Positions 8,201 to 16,952 of a stretch of DNA of 64,000 bases are shown here, piece by piece. Made by a program: the position numbers and the translations under genes. The notes under the pieces were generated by a model. It saw only the letters and a list, made by a program, of their open reading frames with translations, searched no databases and was not told the origin of the DNA. Positions within the stretch are counted from its first letter, which is position 1; every line of letters starts with the position of its first letter. The stretch comes from Meira nashicola (taxonomy: Eukaryota; Basidiomycota; Exobasidiomycetes; Exobasidiales; Brachybasidiaceae), in contig BCJU01000003.1 in assembly GCA_001600355.1 (NCBI GenBank), forward strand, positions 2,608,519 to 2,672,518, written 5' to 3'.

Positions 8201-10873
8201 TTACACACTTGTTAATCTCTTTGCCAATGCTACTTTATGCAATGCATGCCAATGTACACAAATTTCATCGGGAGAATTAATTTTGATACTACATCTACGC
8301 CAACAGCCTGCATTCACAAATCCTTCCATTGCCAACCTGCCTGTTGCACAATCTAAGATTCTACCTGGTGCTTGTGGAAGAGTAGTAGCACTAAATGGAT
8401 CTTGTCCTTGTTGACCTTCTCTACGTGCAGTTTCTTGTTGACGATTGCTAAAGAATGTCCTTCTCCTACGTGGACCATGAAGACGAAAGAATGCATCAAG
8501 TGTCGGAGGTAATTGATTTGCTTGTGCTTCTTCATCATCATCACCGCCATTCATCTCTCTACCATCTTCTTCCTCTTCATCTGATTCAAATTCATCTTGT
8601 CTTGATTGTCTGCCATCCCAAGGCGTATGTCGTGCTTGAGTTGATTCAGGTGGAAAATACGTCACACATTCATCTTCATTCGTTCCACGTGAAAAAGCTC
8701 GAAATGTGATAGATCCACGTGGAACGTTTGCATCTCCTGTACATTTCATTCCTTCAATCACCCTACAGCCAGGTTTGATGAACGCAGTTTGACTTGGCGG
8801 TAATTCCAAGTCAGAAGTATCCACAAAGGGTTCAGGTTGCCAATGAAGTCCTTCGCTCAGAATTTCTCGAGCACGCTTCTTTGATGTAGCTTGTTTGGAT
8901 TGTATATTGCCGAATTCATTCGAATCATCATTTTGGTCTTTCTTTTGATGTCCTGTTCCATGTGGTCCAGTAGGTCGAGTTTGTAATGCCTCATCTGTAT
9001 AAGACAGATGATCGGACAAATACAAATCGTCGGGTGCAAAATCATGCACAGTCAAGATACGTGAGCGAATGTAGATTAATTCTTGTCCCCATGGCCCATA
9101 CGTCATAGAATACAATCCGTTGATGGAGTTCCAATCAAAGTTCTCACTCGCAGGATCCAGGTGCGCTGGGATGGATTGGGGATGCTCGTAAATATTATCA
9201 CCTTCTTTATTCAATCCAATGTATTTTGAGACTTGTACCGTGGGTTGTCGAGGAGGTGACTTGACAGGTACAAATCGCAATCCATTCGGCAAAGGCTGCG
9301 AAAGATGAGGCCATGGACGATAAGGTGGACATGGTTCCATTTGCATCATCGGAAGATCAAATGCAGTTCCAAGACTTAAAAATTCCTCGAATGCTTTGGA
9401 TGAATTGGCTGGTATATCCCTTTGTCTACCCATTTTGTGCAAATCATCCATACCGTAAAGATCACGAATCAATGGCAGTAAGGCGGGCGAAGGAAATTCG
9501 ATCGGTGGCAAAGGAAGGAAATTGGATAATTTGACTCCGAATCCTCTATTTTTGCTTACGTCAGATCCGTAGTACAGTTGTTGAGGGCCAACTTGAATGG
9601 AAAGAAGATCTTTTTGTTCTGATGCGGTTTCTGCATCCGCATATTGAATAGGAGCAGTGCACACTGCACCAGAAGTCAAATAAACTGTATGCAATCGGTC
9701 TCCGCACCTTTGTCGAATCGTCCTTTGATGACTTGGTATGTGATTGAATTGTCCAGATTCTATAGCATCCAAATCAGAAGCAGCAACGAATTGTGACCAA
9801 TTATCGCTCGGACGTAACCTACGAGAACCATCGATCTCTAAGTAATCGGGATCAAAGCGTGACAATCTGGAAGAAAGTCTTCTACTTCTTCCTTCAAGTC
9901 CATCTTGCGATTCACTCGTACTTCTATCTCGCCCAGCACCATTCCTTGGAGGTGGAATGTGCCGACTGCTTACTCTGTTATCGTTATCATCGTTATTCTC
10001 GAACATGCCATAAGTTTTTGCTTGATGAGATTGCTCTGCACCTTTCCATCGTATCCGAGCAACATTCTTACCTTTTTGCAAATCTTTCATGTGCATTGCC
10101 TTGATATCGTGCCATGTTACGACCCATAATTCTTCCGTTTTGACACCTGGTAATGAAATGTCCACGCTTAAGAAATCCGTTTCTATACTTGTACCATCAT
10201 TATTGCTATTGAATGCATGCAATCCAGTTGCATTCCTCCATTCATCTCTAGATGCTGCATTGTATGTGCCATAAAATCGATTGATAAAGTGTAATTTCTG
10301 ACAAACAAATGCTGGCGTGGTGCTTGGTTCATCAGTTCCATGTAATTTGTATGCAGAGTCAAAGATAATTCGTATTGCCATTCCATAACTAGGTACATCA
10401 CCTAGCCACCAACCCAATAAATGTGCAAAAGGTCTAATAAAGAGCCAATATAATTGATGGTAACTTTGCATACCTTCAAATACGTCAAATATGACCCAAT
10501 CTATCATTCTATTCCGAAGTGATTCTGTAGGAATCTTTGTATCATCACTACCTTCTGTAGCACCAAAAATCGAAGGTGGTTTCCATCGTTCACGAGAAGC
10601 ATGACTCCTTCCTGTTGAAACCATTCCAAAAGGTGCATGCCATGGCGCCGGAGGATCGTTGAGAATATCCAAATTAGATGATCGAGCAGGTGGACTTTGC
10701 CCTAAACATTCTCTTACGATCGGTCGCCAAATTATCTTTTCTGTTGCCACAAGACGAAGTGTTTTGCTGACTAACGATAATCTATGTATATCTACTGGTG
10801 AATCTAGATGTTTGATGATAGCATGTATGATCTCGTGCGGAAGAGTATCTAATGAAAGTTTATTGTCCTCCAT
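8201..10873 (-). CDS. F-box protein
   Basis: Predicted substrate adaptor of an SCF ubiquitin ligase. The 890-residue product starts at an ATG at 10873 and has an F-box at about residues 8-50 (LDTLPHEIIHAIIKHLDSPV, SLVSKTLRLVATEKIIWRPIV). The rest is a long region with a likely folded domain (QSYHQLYWLFIRPFAHLLGWWLGD), acidic low-complexity stretches (ESDEEEEDGRE) and a C-terminal block (RILDCATGRLAMEGFVNAG) that looks conserved. I see no WD40 or LRR repeats, so the substrate class is unknown. The stop is about 150 bp from the convergent DUF3140 gene. Confidence 0.8.
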   Translation of the reverse strand: MEDNKLSLDTLPHEIIHAIIKHLDSPVDIHRLSLVSKTLRLVATEKIIWRPIVRECLGQSPPARSSNLDILNDPPAPWHAPFGMVSTGRSHASRERWKPPSIFGATEGSDDTKIPTESLRNRMIDWVIFDVFEGMQSYHQLYWLFIRPFAHLLGWWLGDVPSYGMAIRIIFDSAYKLHGTDEPSTTPAFVCQKLHFINRFYGTYNAASRDEWRNATGLHAFNSNNDGTSIETDFLSVDISLPGVKTEELWVVTWHDIKAMHMKDLQKGKNVARIRWKGAEQSHQAKTYGMFENNDDNDNRVSSRHIPPPRNGAGRDRSTSESQDGLEGRSRRLSSRLSRFDPDYLEIDGSRRLRPSDNWSQFVAASDLDAIESGQFNHIPSHQRTIRQRCGDRLHTVYLTSGAVCTAPIQYADAETASEQKDLLSIQVGPQQLYYGSDVSKNRGFGVKLSNFLPLPPIEFPSPALLPLIRDLYGMDDLHKMGRQRDIPANSSKAFEEFLSLGTAFDLPMMQMEPCPPYRPWPHLSQPLPNGLRFVPVKSPPRQPTVQVSKYIGLNKEGDNIYEHPQSIPAHLDPASENFDWNSINGLYSMTYGPWGQELIYIRSRILTVHDFAPDDLYLSDHLSYTDEALQTRPTGPHGTGHQKKDQNDDSNEFGNIQSKQATSKKRAREILSEGLHWQPEPFVDTSDLELPPSQTAFIKPGCRVIEGMKCTGDANVPRGSITFRAFSRGTNEDECVTYFPPESTQARHTPWDGRQSRQDEFESDEEEEDGREMNGGDDDEEAQANQLPPTLDAFFRLHGPRRRRTFFSNRQQETARREGQQGQDPFSATTLPQAPGRILDCATGRLAMEGFVNAGCWRRCSIKINSPDEICVHWHALHKVALAKRLTSV

Positions 10874-11538
10874 CTTGACGTTAAATCAACACTTTCTCCT
10901 TTCGCTCTTTCGATGTTGAATCGAGACACCGAGGCTATAGCAGCTAATCGGTGACATTAATATTTGGTGAAAAAAAAACAAAGATGAGAATGAGTGAAGA
11001 TGGTGGTTATAGATTAATGTTGTATTTTTGACATATCGTAATACGTTCTTGTTTCATCTATCATTCAGCCCTCTCTTTTGTGGCGTACTAATCGGGCTTG
11101 TTGCGCAATTGTCAAGGTTGATGAAAACAAAAGTTGACAGAAATATAAGCAAACATATGCATGTATGCATGCATGCACTAATGCACAACACACAACACGA
11201 CTCACACACGCCATTGTCCGGCAATTTTTCATCTTACGTATCTTCGGATTTGAGCGGGGATGTATGTTTCAATCTTGCTCTGATGCTAGTTGTGCACTGT
11301 GCTGCGCCGGCGCGGTTCACACACCCAATGGTGCAAATCAATTTTAAATATGATTGCTTAAGTAACAAGTGTCAATAACGATAGCGTGAGATACAATTTC
11401 CAAATTCAAAATTCACACCGATATATCATCACCTCATTGATTGATATTGTACAATTGATGTTATATAGTACAATTTATGCTATGAATAGTACATTGTTGT
11501 TTGTTGTTATCTTTGATACATTTTGCATTTGTACAAAA
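10874..11538. other. F-box gene promoter and RTC4 3' flank
   Basis: No gene is seen. It contains a TGCATG-rich stretch near 11155-11180 and, close to the RTC4-like stop, several TGTA elements on the minus strand (11440-11540) that are probably part of the polyadenylation region. Confidence 0.55.
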
Positions 11539-13458
11539 TCAAGGGTCACTAGAAATTCCATTTTGACTTTGTTCTACATCGGTCAAAGGGGAATTGCCAT
11601 CACTTTCAATTTGCGAAGAAGATCCCAACTGGCTATTCATGCGAACCGTACTGCTACTACTTGGCTGTATCTCGGGCGAAGATGCAATTTGAGAAACTGT
11701 CCAACTCTTTATTCGATCTTGCGATGAGTTGCTCTGCGATGGTCTTGGTTTTGGACGGCTTGGGGATAGTGTTGGTGCTTGAGCCTGCTGAGAAGAGAAT
11801 TGTGAATAGGATCCACTTTGTCTTCTTGATCGGCCTGAAGAAATGGGCTGAGCAGATGAAACTTCGATTGCTTCTTCGCGGGAATCATTGGTTTTCATAG
11901 AGTCCTTGTAATTCAGCTTTCGCCTGCTTTGAGGGCTACTTGTTGCTAACTTGGCATCCGAAGTACTTTTAAATGTGGACTTGGGTGATTCAGCTTGAAA
12001 GAATGAATTATTCATTTCCTTGTCGCCTTTCTCAATAGGGAACATGATTGTTCCATACAAATTCGATTCATCTCGGATCTTCTCTGCATCGCTTTTGCTA
12101 ATCACATTTCCACGACCTTTCTCATCCTCTTGGATAAAAGCACAAACAACTTCTGGCAAAAGAACTTTGTCGACAAAATCAGACTCGGTCATCCAATTTC
12201 CTGGTCTATTGGTAAATTCTTTTAGAGTATGGACTGGCTTCCACTCTTCCTCAAACAGTGCGTATATCGTCTTTCGAATCTGTTCCGCTCCAAGCTCTCC
12301 AAAGTAGCCTGCTTGTTGCTCGTGAAAATATTGCATCTGACTATCAACACTGTCAACTTTTCTGCCATATTTCTCTCTTCTCTTTACTTGACGGCAATAG
12401 AAATCACTCTTCTCAGGATGGGCGACCAAATCAATTAGATGATCACATAAGTCATCATTCTTCCACAATCTGTTCATTAGCTGATCGGCTGTGCGCTTTA
12501 CTGGCCATTTCCTTTGTTTTCCGAGAGGAATGTGCACTTTCTCAGCTTCATGGCGTTGACAGCATTCTGCTATTGCTGTTTTGCTTGACCTGATACCTAA
12601 AGTTTTAATTTTGTGCAGCCAGCTATCCAAGAGGTCTCGTAATGTCTTGCTCGGTGCTTCTGGAAGAGATTTGTGACAGAAAGGACATTCTTTGAGGCCT
12701 TGCGATGTTTCAGGTAGCTCAAAACTCTCGTCTTGGAAATCGTCCAAAAGATCATCCTGAATGTTCTCTCTTTGCATGAATAGATCTTTATACTCTTGCA
12801 ATTTTCGCAACTGTTCAGTAAATTCTAGTTTTTGAGGTAATGTTATCGCTGCAAAAACGTTGTCATCTTTTCTTTTTTTGCCATCCTTTCCCCGTTTTTC
12901 CATCTTGGGCTTTTTCTCAGACTCATTGTAGTTCGAATCATTTGGATCATCTCTCTCCTCAGAGGATGATGATCCTTGATCTTCGCCGCTTTCTGGCTCT
13001 TTGTAATTCACTGTTGTACTGCCTCTAGTACTTCCTCTCCTAGATTGGGATGATGATGGTGCGCTTCCATTCTTCTCTTTGGATTTTATTAGCGGTCTAG
13101 CAGAAGGTCGCTTTGCTGGTATTACGCTCTGAGAATGATTTCGCGATGATCTACGCTGGGATGGAGTGTCCGTGCATGCTTCCGTCGATGGGAATTCGCA
13201 AGGATCTTTTCTGATGATTTCAAGAAGACTGGGAGGTGAGGCTTTATTTGTACTGCCTTCCCCTTGTGAAGAAGCTCCTCGACCTGATTGCTTTCTTGAC
13301 GGTACTGGTTTTGGTCTTTCTACTTGCGGCTTCTTCAATTGCAGAGAACGATTTGAACGTTTTGAAGATGGAGATGGAGGTGGAATACTATCATCTTCTT
13401 CGCGTTGCGATTCAGCGTCTTGCTTTTGCTTTTGCTTTTGCTTTCGTGTCGGGGCCAT
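11539..13458 (-). CDS. RTC4: RTC4-like domain protein
   Basis: Rtc4 was named in yeast from screens on telomere capping; its molecular function is not settled. The ATG at 13458 gives 639 residues; the in-frame TTG at 13515 is unlikely. The N-terminal third is basic and Ser/Lys-rich (KQKQKQKQ near the start, encoded by a hexanucleotide repeat), probably disordered and nuclear. The RTC4-like domain lies at about residues 255-455: a CPFCHKSL motif, a later CCQRHEAE, then YFGELGAEQIRKTIYALFEEEW and DFVDKVLLPEVVCAFIQED. The tail is Ser/Gln-rich. It is divergent from SKI6 and shares a 575-bp promoter region with it. Confidence 0.8.
   Translation of the reverse strand: MAPTRKQKQKQKQDAESQREEDDSIPPPSPSSKRSNRSLQLKKPQVERPKPVPSRKQSGRGASSQGEGSTNKASPPSLLEIIRKDPCEFPSTEACTDTPSQRRSSRNHSQSVIPAKRPSARPLIKSKEKNGSAPSSSQSRRGSTRGSTTVNYKEPESGEDQGSSSSEERDDPNDSNYNESEKKPKMEKRGKDGKKRKDDNVFAAITLPQKLEFTEQLRKLQEYKDLFMQRENIQDDLLDDFQDESFELPETSQGLKECPFCHKSLPEAPSKTLRDLLDSWLHKIKTLGIRSSKTAIAECCQRHEAEKVHIPLGKQRKWPVKRTADQLMNRLWKNDDLCDHLIDLVAHPEKSDFYCRQVKRREKYGRKVDSVDSQMQYFHEQQAGYFGELGAEQIRKTIYALFEEEWKPVHTLKEFTNRPGNWMTESDFVDKVLLPEVVCAFIQEDEKGRGNVISKSDAEKIRDESNLYGTIMFPIEKGDKEMNNSFFQAESPKSTFKSTSDAKLATSSPQSRRKLNYKDSMKTNDSREEAIEVSSAQPISSGRSRRQSGSYSQFSSQQAQAPTLSPSRPKPRPSQSNSSQDRIKSWTVSQIASSPEIQPSSSSTVRMNSQLGSSSQIESDGNSPLTDVEQSQNGISSDP
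13419..13446. repeat. hexanucleotide CTTTTG tandem repeat inside the RTC4-like gene
   Basis: Four to five copies of a CTTTTG-type unit encode alternating Lys-Gln at the N-terminus of the RTC4-like protein; likely length-variable. Confidence 0.8.
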
Positions 13459-14033
13459 AATCACCACTACTGCTTTTGAATCAAAATGGTTCCATTTGTT
13501 GAAGAAAGAAAGCAAGCGATTTTGCTATTTTGATACTGGAACAAGATGGAAAAGAGAAAGACCAAGAGAAAGATGAAGAAAAAGAAGAGAAACAAAAAAT
13601 GAGAGAGCGCAAAAGAAATTGGCGTTTTCAATTCTGAATAAGATGAGAGAAAAAGTAAGGATTTCAATGTTAGAACAACACTCCAACACTTTTTTTACCA
13701 ATTGAACTCAGTCAAACAGTCAAAACAAAAACAAAGAGAAAAAACAAGTGCCTTCCTTCTGCCTAGATACTCACTCACGCGTAAAGGAATTGGCGTTTTG
13801 CCTTTCGCCGTTCACATACGTTTGCGTGACGAAGCGGCACGCGTTGAAGAGGAAGAAGAGAATTCTAGCCCAACGCGGCGCAGCGCAGTGCACGGTTCGT
13901 TTTGACCAAATTAAAATTTAGTGGAGAAAAATTTAGAGGTTTTTTCTTTTTTTCAAGAAGAAATTGATTCACACTTATTCTTTCAACCACGAGTACAAAG
14001 AAAGGGCCTCTTTCACACATTGATCACACAAAA
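13459..14033. promoter_or_regulatory. divergent promoter region RTC4 / SKI6
   Basis: No gene is seen. It contains pyrimidine-rich tracts and two ACGCGT palindromes at 13777-13782 and 13839-13844, plus a CG-rich patch (AACGCGGCGCAGCGCAG) near 13874. Confidence 0.55.
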
Positions 14034-14918
14034 ATGTCAAGGCTTGAAATACTCAATAGCGGATCTCTACGGCTTGATGGAAGGAGACCGCATGAATTAC
14101 GCAGTTTGGCGTTACACATCACACCTGAAAATGCTCATTCGAACGAATTTTCATCTTTCAATTCAGGTACAAATCCTAAGAGTGATGGAAGTGCGAGGGT
14201 TGAACAAGGATTGACTGTAGTACACGCATCCGTATATGGTCCAAGAGAAGCAAAACAGAGGTCAAACACACTACACGATCGAGCGGTAATTCAATGTGAA
14301 GTAACAATTGAACCTTGGAGTGGAAGGGATCGTAGAAAACGTAGTAGAGCAGATAGAAGGATAGCAGAAATATGTTCTGCATTAGAATCAACTTTTGAAC
14401 CTGTCGTTCAAACTCATCTTTATCCTAGATCTACTATTGACATCTTTGTTTCGATTGAAAGACAAGATGGTGGTGTTTTACCATGTGCTATTAATGCAGT
14501 CACTTTGGCATTATTAGATGCAGGTATTTCAATGTCGGATTATGTCGTCGCTCTTTCGGTTGGACTTCATTTGCAAAGTGGGAAAACACTTTTAGATCTT
14601 TCATCACACGAAGAAACTGCATTACCACATCTAATAACTGCCACTTTGCCAAGAAGCGGAAAGATTACCTTGGCTCAATTGGAAACACGAATTCATGCTA
14701 ACGTAGTGCAAGAGATGCTGGCCGTTGTTGGTCAAGCTTGTTCAGTCTTGCATTCAGAAATGGATATCGCAATGCAAGAAAGAACGAAAAAGCTCGCTGA
14801 TGCTCTTGGAGGAGGTGGATTGGGAAACAGAAATAATGAAGCAGCATTAACTCAACAATTGTTGGATTCCGTTCAAGAAGATATTGAAGATGATGCAGAT
14901 CATTCGATGAACATGTAA
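14034..14918 (+). CDS. SKI6: exosome core subunit Rrp41/Ski6 (RNase PH fold)
   Basis: Subunit of the hexameric ring of the RNA exosome, which degrades and trims RNA in nucleus and cytoplasm. The 294-residue product opens with the typical SRLEILNSGSLRLDGRRPHELR. The RNase PH domain continues through GLTVVHASVYGPREA, DRAVIQCEVTIEPWSGRDRR, EPVVQTHLYPRSTIDIFVSIERQDGG and the second RNase PH domain (CAINAVTLALLDAGISMSDYV). In eukaryotes the ring is catalytically inactive and Rrp44/Rrp6 provide activity. The protein is somewhat longer than the yeast one because of an insertion near residues 30-55 and an acidic C-tail. There is no intron. Confidence 0.93.
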   Translation: MSRLEILNSGSLRLDGRRPHELRSLALHITPENAHSNEFSSFNSGTNPKSDGSARVEQGLTVVHASVYGPREAKQRSNTLHDRAVIQCEVTIEPWSGRDRRKRSRADRRIAEICSALESTFEPVVQTHLYPRSTIDIFVSIERQDGGVLPCAINAVTLALLDAGISMSDYVVALSVGLHLQSGKTLLDLSSHEETALPHLITATLPRSGKITLAQLETRIHANVVQEMLAVVGQACSVLHSEMDIAMQERTKKLADALGGGGLGNRNNEAALTQQLLDSVQEDIEDDADHSMNM

Positions 14919-15238
14919 GATTATATAATTGTATTTGTATACTATGTACATCACATCTATGCTGCTTGTAGAGTAGATTGAATGTAAAATCATAATACCT
15001 CGTGTGTATTTTTGTTCTTCTTTATCTCCGTCGTTGCGGCATTTCCGTTCTGATCAGTTCAAGTAAGCCTTAATAAGCCAATAAAGACGTGTCTGGACAA
15101 AAGTTTACGTAAATTGTATGCAAGCACACATACTTTACATTTTTTTTTCCGATTTATAAATGTTTTAGCGCGGGGTAAGATATGATTTATACCCATTAGT
15201 ACACCTTTCTTCCTTCTTCTCTAATAACATATACCAAG
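14919..15238. other. intergenic between SKI6 and the HGSNAT-like gene
   Basis: Tandem genes on the plus strand with 320 bp between. It holds TGTA-rich 3' end sequence and the promoter of the next gene; nothing else is recognised. Confidence 0.5.
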
Positions 15239-16903
15239 ATGACGTCTGTCAGTGTAAATGAACGTACACCACTTTTAAGTACGGAAACACAAGAGACGCA
15301 ATTAACACAACCTAACGATAATGTTGTTGCTAAAAAGATCATTACGCCTGCTAGACAAATTGCACCTGATTTATTACGTGGATTATTGATGATCTTTATG
15401 GCTGAAGATCATGTGAATGTTACAGTAAAAGGATATCCTCATGGAACGAGTTTAGGAAGTGAAGATGCATCAAAACAAGTTCAAGGTTGGACGAAAACGT
15501 TGGGTTATGTTATGAGAACGATTTCACATTTATGTGCTTCTGGATTTGCAATGTTATTGGGAATGGGAATTGCATTCTTTATTGCAAGTAGAGTGAAAAA
15601 GATGAATAGAGATGGAACAATAATAAAGCAAGGTTGGAAATGGACAGAATATATGAAACATATTGTTCAACGTACAATCGCTTTAATTTTTGCAAATTAT
15701 GTTGCAAGCGCTTTAATTCTCTTTCAAGGTTTTTGGTTAGCAAATATCGTTATGATTGCGTTAGCAATTGATTATTTAGTCGTAGGAACGATTGCTGTTT
15801 TATTAATGTTTGCAATTGAACCTTTGTTTCAATACTTTTGGTCAAAAGTTCTAACGGAAGAACAAGAATCGGAAGAAGTAGAAGCAGCAATCAATTCAAC
15901 TTCCTCACCTGTCAAAAGAGCCGCTTTCCATTCTGCTAATCTGTTACTTTTATTATTGAGCACTTATACATTGTTTCTTACCGTTCAAGTGGATCCTAAA
16001 CATGGAGATTGCAAAAGATCGTCAACTTCTGATTTGGGAGGAGCAGGAGGAGATGTTGAATTATTCCTTCTTGAAGCAATAACAAACAAATCACCACCAT
16101 CAAAATGGTTACAAGAAAGAAATTGTTCAAATGATACAGGAAAATTGATTTGGAACTTATTATTCTATCAAACAAGTTGTCGTGGAATTATTAGTGGTTT
16201 TCCACCTATGGCTTGGTTACCTTTTGCAATTTTTGGTTTATTGTATGGAAGATTATTAATTGCAAGAACAAATTCCGCTTCCAAAAGAAGAGGTACTTCA
16301 TCCGATAATAAAGTTATTCAAGAAGCATTGCATAATATCACATTAGAAGCCATTCTAGCAACCATCTTTGCAGCTCTTTTTGTCGGTACTCGATTAGCAC
16401 ATTTTGGAAATTTAAGTGAAAATTGTTTACCAACTTCAAAAAGCTCTAAAAAGAATCCTTATTTGGAATCATTTAAAGCATTCTTTTATGTGGTAAAATA
16501 TCCACCTTCACCTTCTTTTGCATTTTTCACTTTATCTGGTAATTTTGCTTTATTGGCTTTTTTCGCAATTACAACTTCTACCGTTTTAACTCATTCACGT
16601 TTGGTAAACGCTTTACGATCTGATGCAAATCCTTTACTCGTTTTCGGTAGACAATCTTTATTCTTTTATGTCGTTCATTTACTCATTGCAAGTCTTACTG
16701 GTCCTTTGATCGCTAAATCTCCTTTAGCACACAAGATTAAAAAAGGTGATTGGGATGGAAAGACTGGTGAATTTGGATTAGGTTTAGGTTATGCATTTTT
16801 TGCATGTTATGCTCTTTTGCTTATTATTATGTATCCGCTTTGTAGGGCATATTCAAACTTTAAATCTCGTCAACCGAGTAACAGTATTTGGAGATTCTTT
16901 TAG
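15239..16903 (+). CDS. HGSNAT-like / DUF1624-type multi-pass membrane protein
   Basis: A 554-residue membrane protein with about ten hydrophobic segments. The N-terminal block (APDLLRGLLMIFMAEDHVNV) is the hallmark of the heparan-alpha-glucosaminide N-acetyltransferase catalytic family, with the conserved Arg-Gly and the Asp-His pair. In animals the enzyme moves acetyl from cytosolic acetyl-CoA across the lysosomal membrane to a sugar; fungi lack heparan sulfate, so the acceptor here is unknown and may be a glycan or GPI sugar. Later parts (RGIISGFPPMAWLPFAIFGL, NPLLVFGRQSLFFYVVHLLI) match the rest of the family. The stop is only 49 bp from the convergent lipase-like gene. Confidence 0.75.
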   Translation: MTSVSVNERTPLLSTETQETQLTQPNDNVVAKKIITPARQIAPDLLRGLLMIFMAEDHVNVTVKGYPHGTSLGSEDASKQVQGWTKTLGYVMRTISHLCASGFAMLLGMGIAFFIASRVKKMNRDGTIIKQGWKWTEYMKHIVQRTIALIFANYVASALILFQGFWLANIVMIALAIDYLVVGTIAVLLMFAIEPLFQYFWSKVLTEEQESEEVEAAINSTSSPVKRAAFHSANLLLLLLSTYTLFLTVQVDPKHGDCKRSSTSDLGGAGGDVELFLLEAITNKSPPSKWLQERNCSNDTGKLIWNLLFYQTSCRGIISGFPPMAWLPFAIFGLLYGRLLIARTNSASKRRGTSSDNKVIQEALHNITLEAILATIFAALFVGTRLAHFGNLSENCLPTSKSSKKNPYLESFKAFFYVVKYPPSPSFAFFTLSGNFALLAFFAITTSTVLTHSRLVNALRSDANPLLVFGRQSLFFYVVHLLIASLTGPLIAKSPLAHKIKKGDWDGKTGEFGLGLGYAFFACYALLLIIMYPLCRAYSNFKSRQPSNSIWRFF

Positions 16904-16952
16904 CTTTTTTTTATAATTTGTATTTATACAATGTGCATAATCTATAATAAAA

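Noticed and set aside
11440..11540. Pumilio-type TGTA cluster in the RTC4 3' flank
   Set aside because: TGTA motifs are common at many 3' ends in the window and more likely belong to polyadenylation signals.
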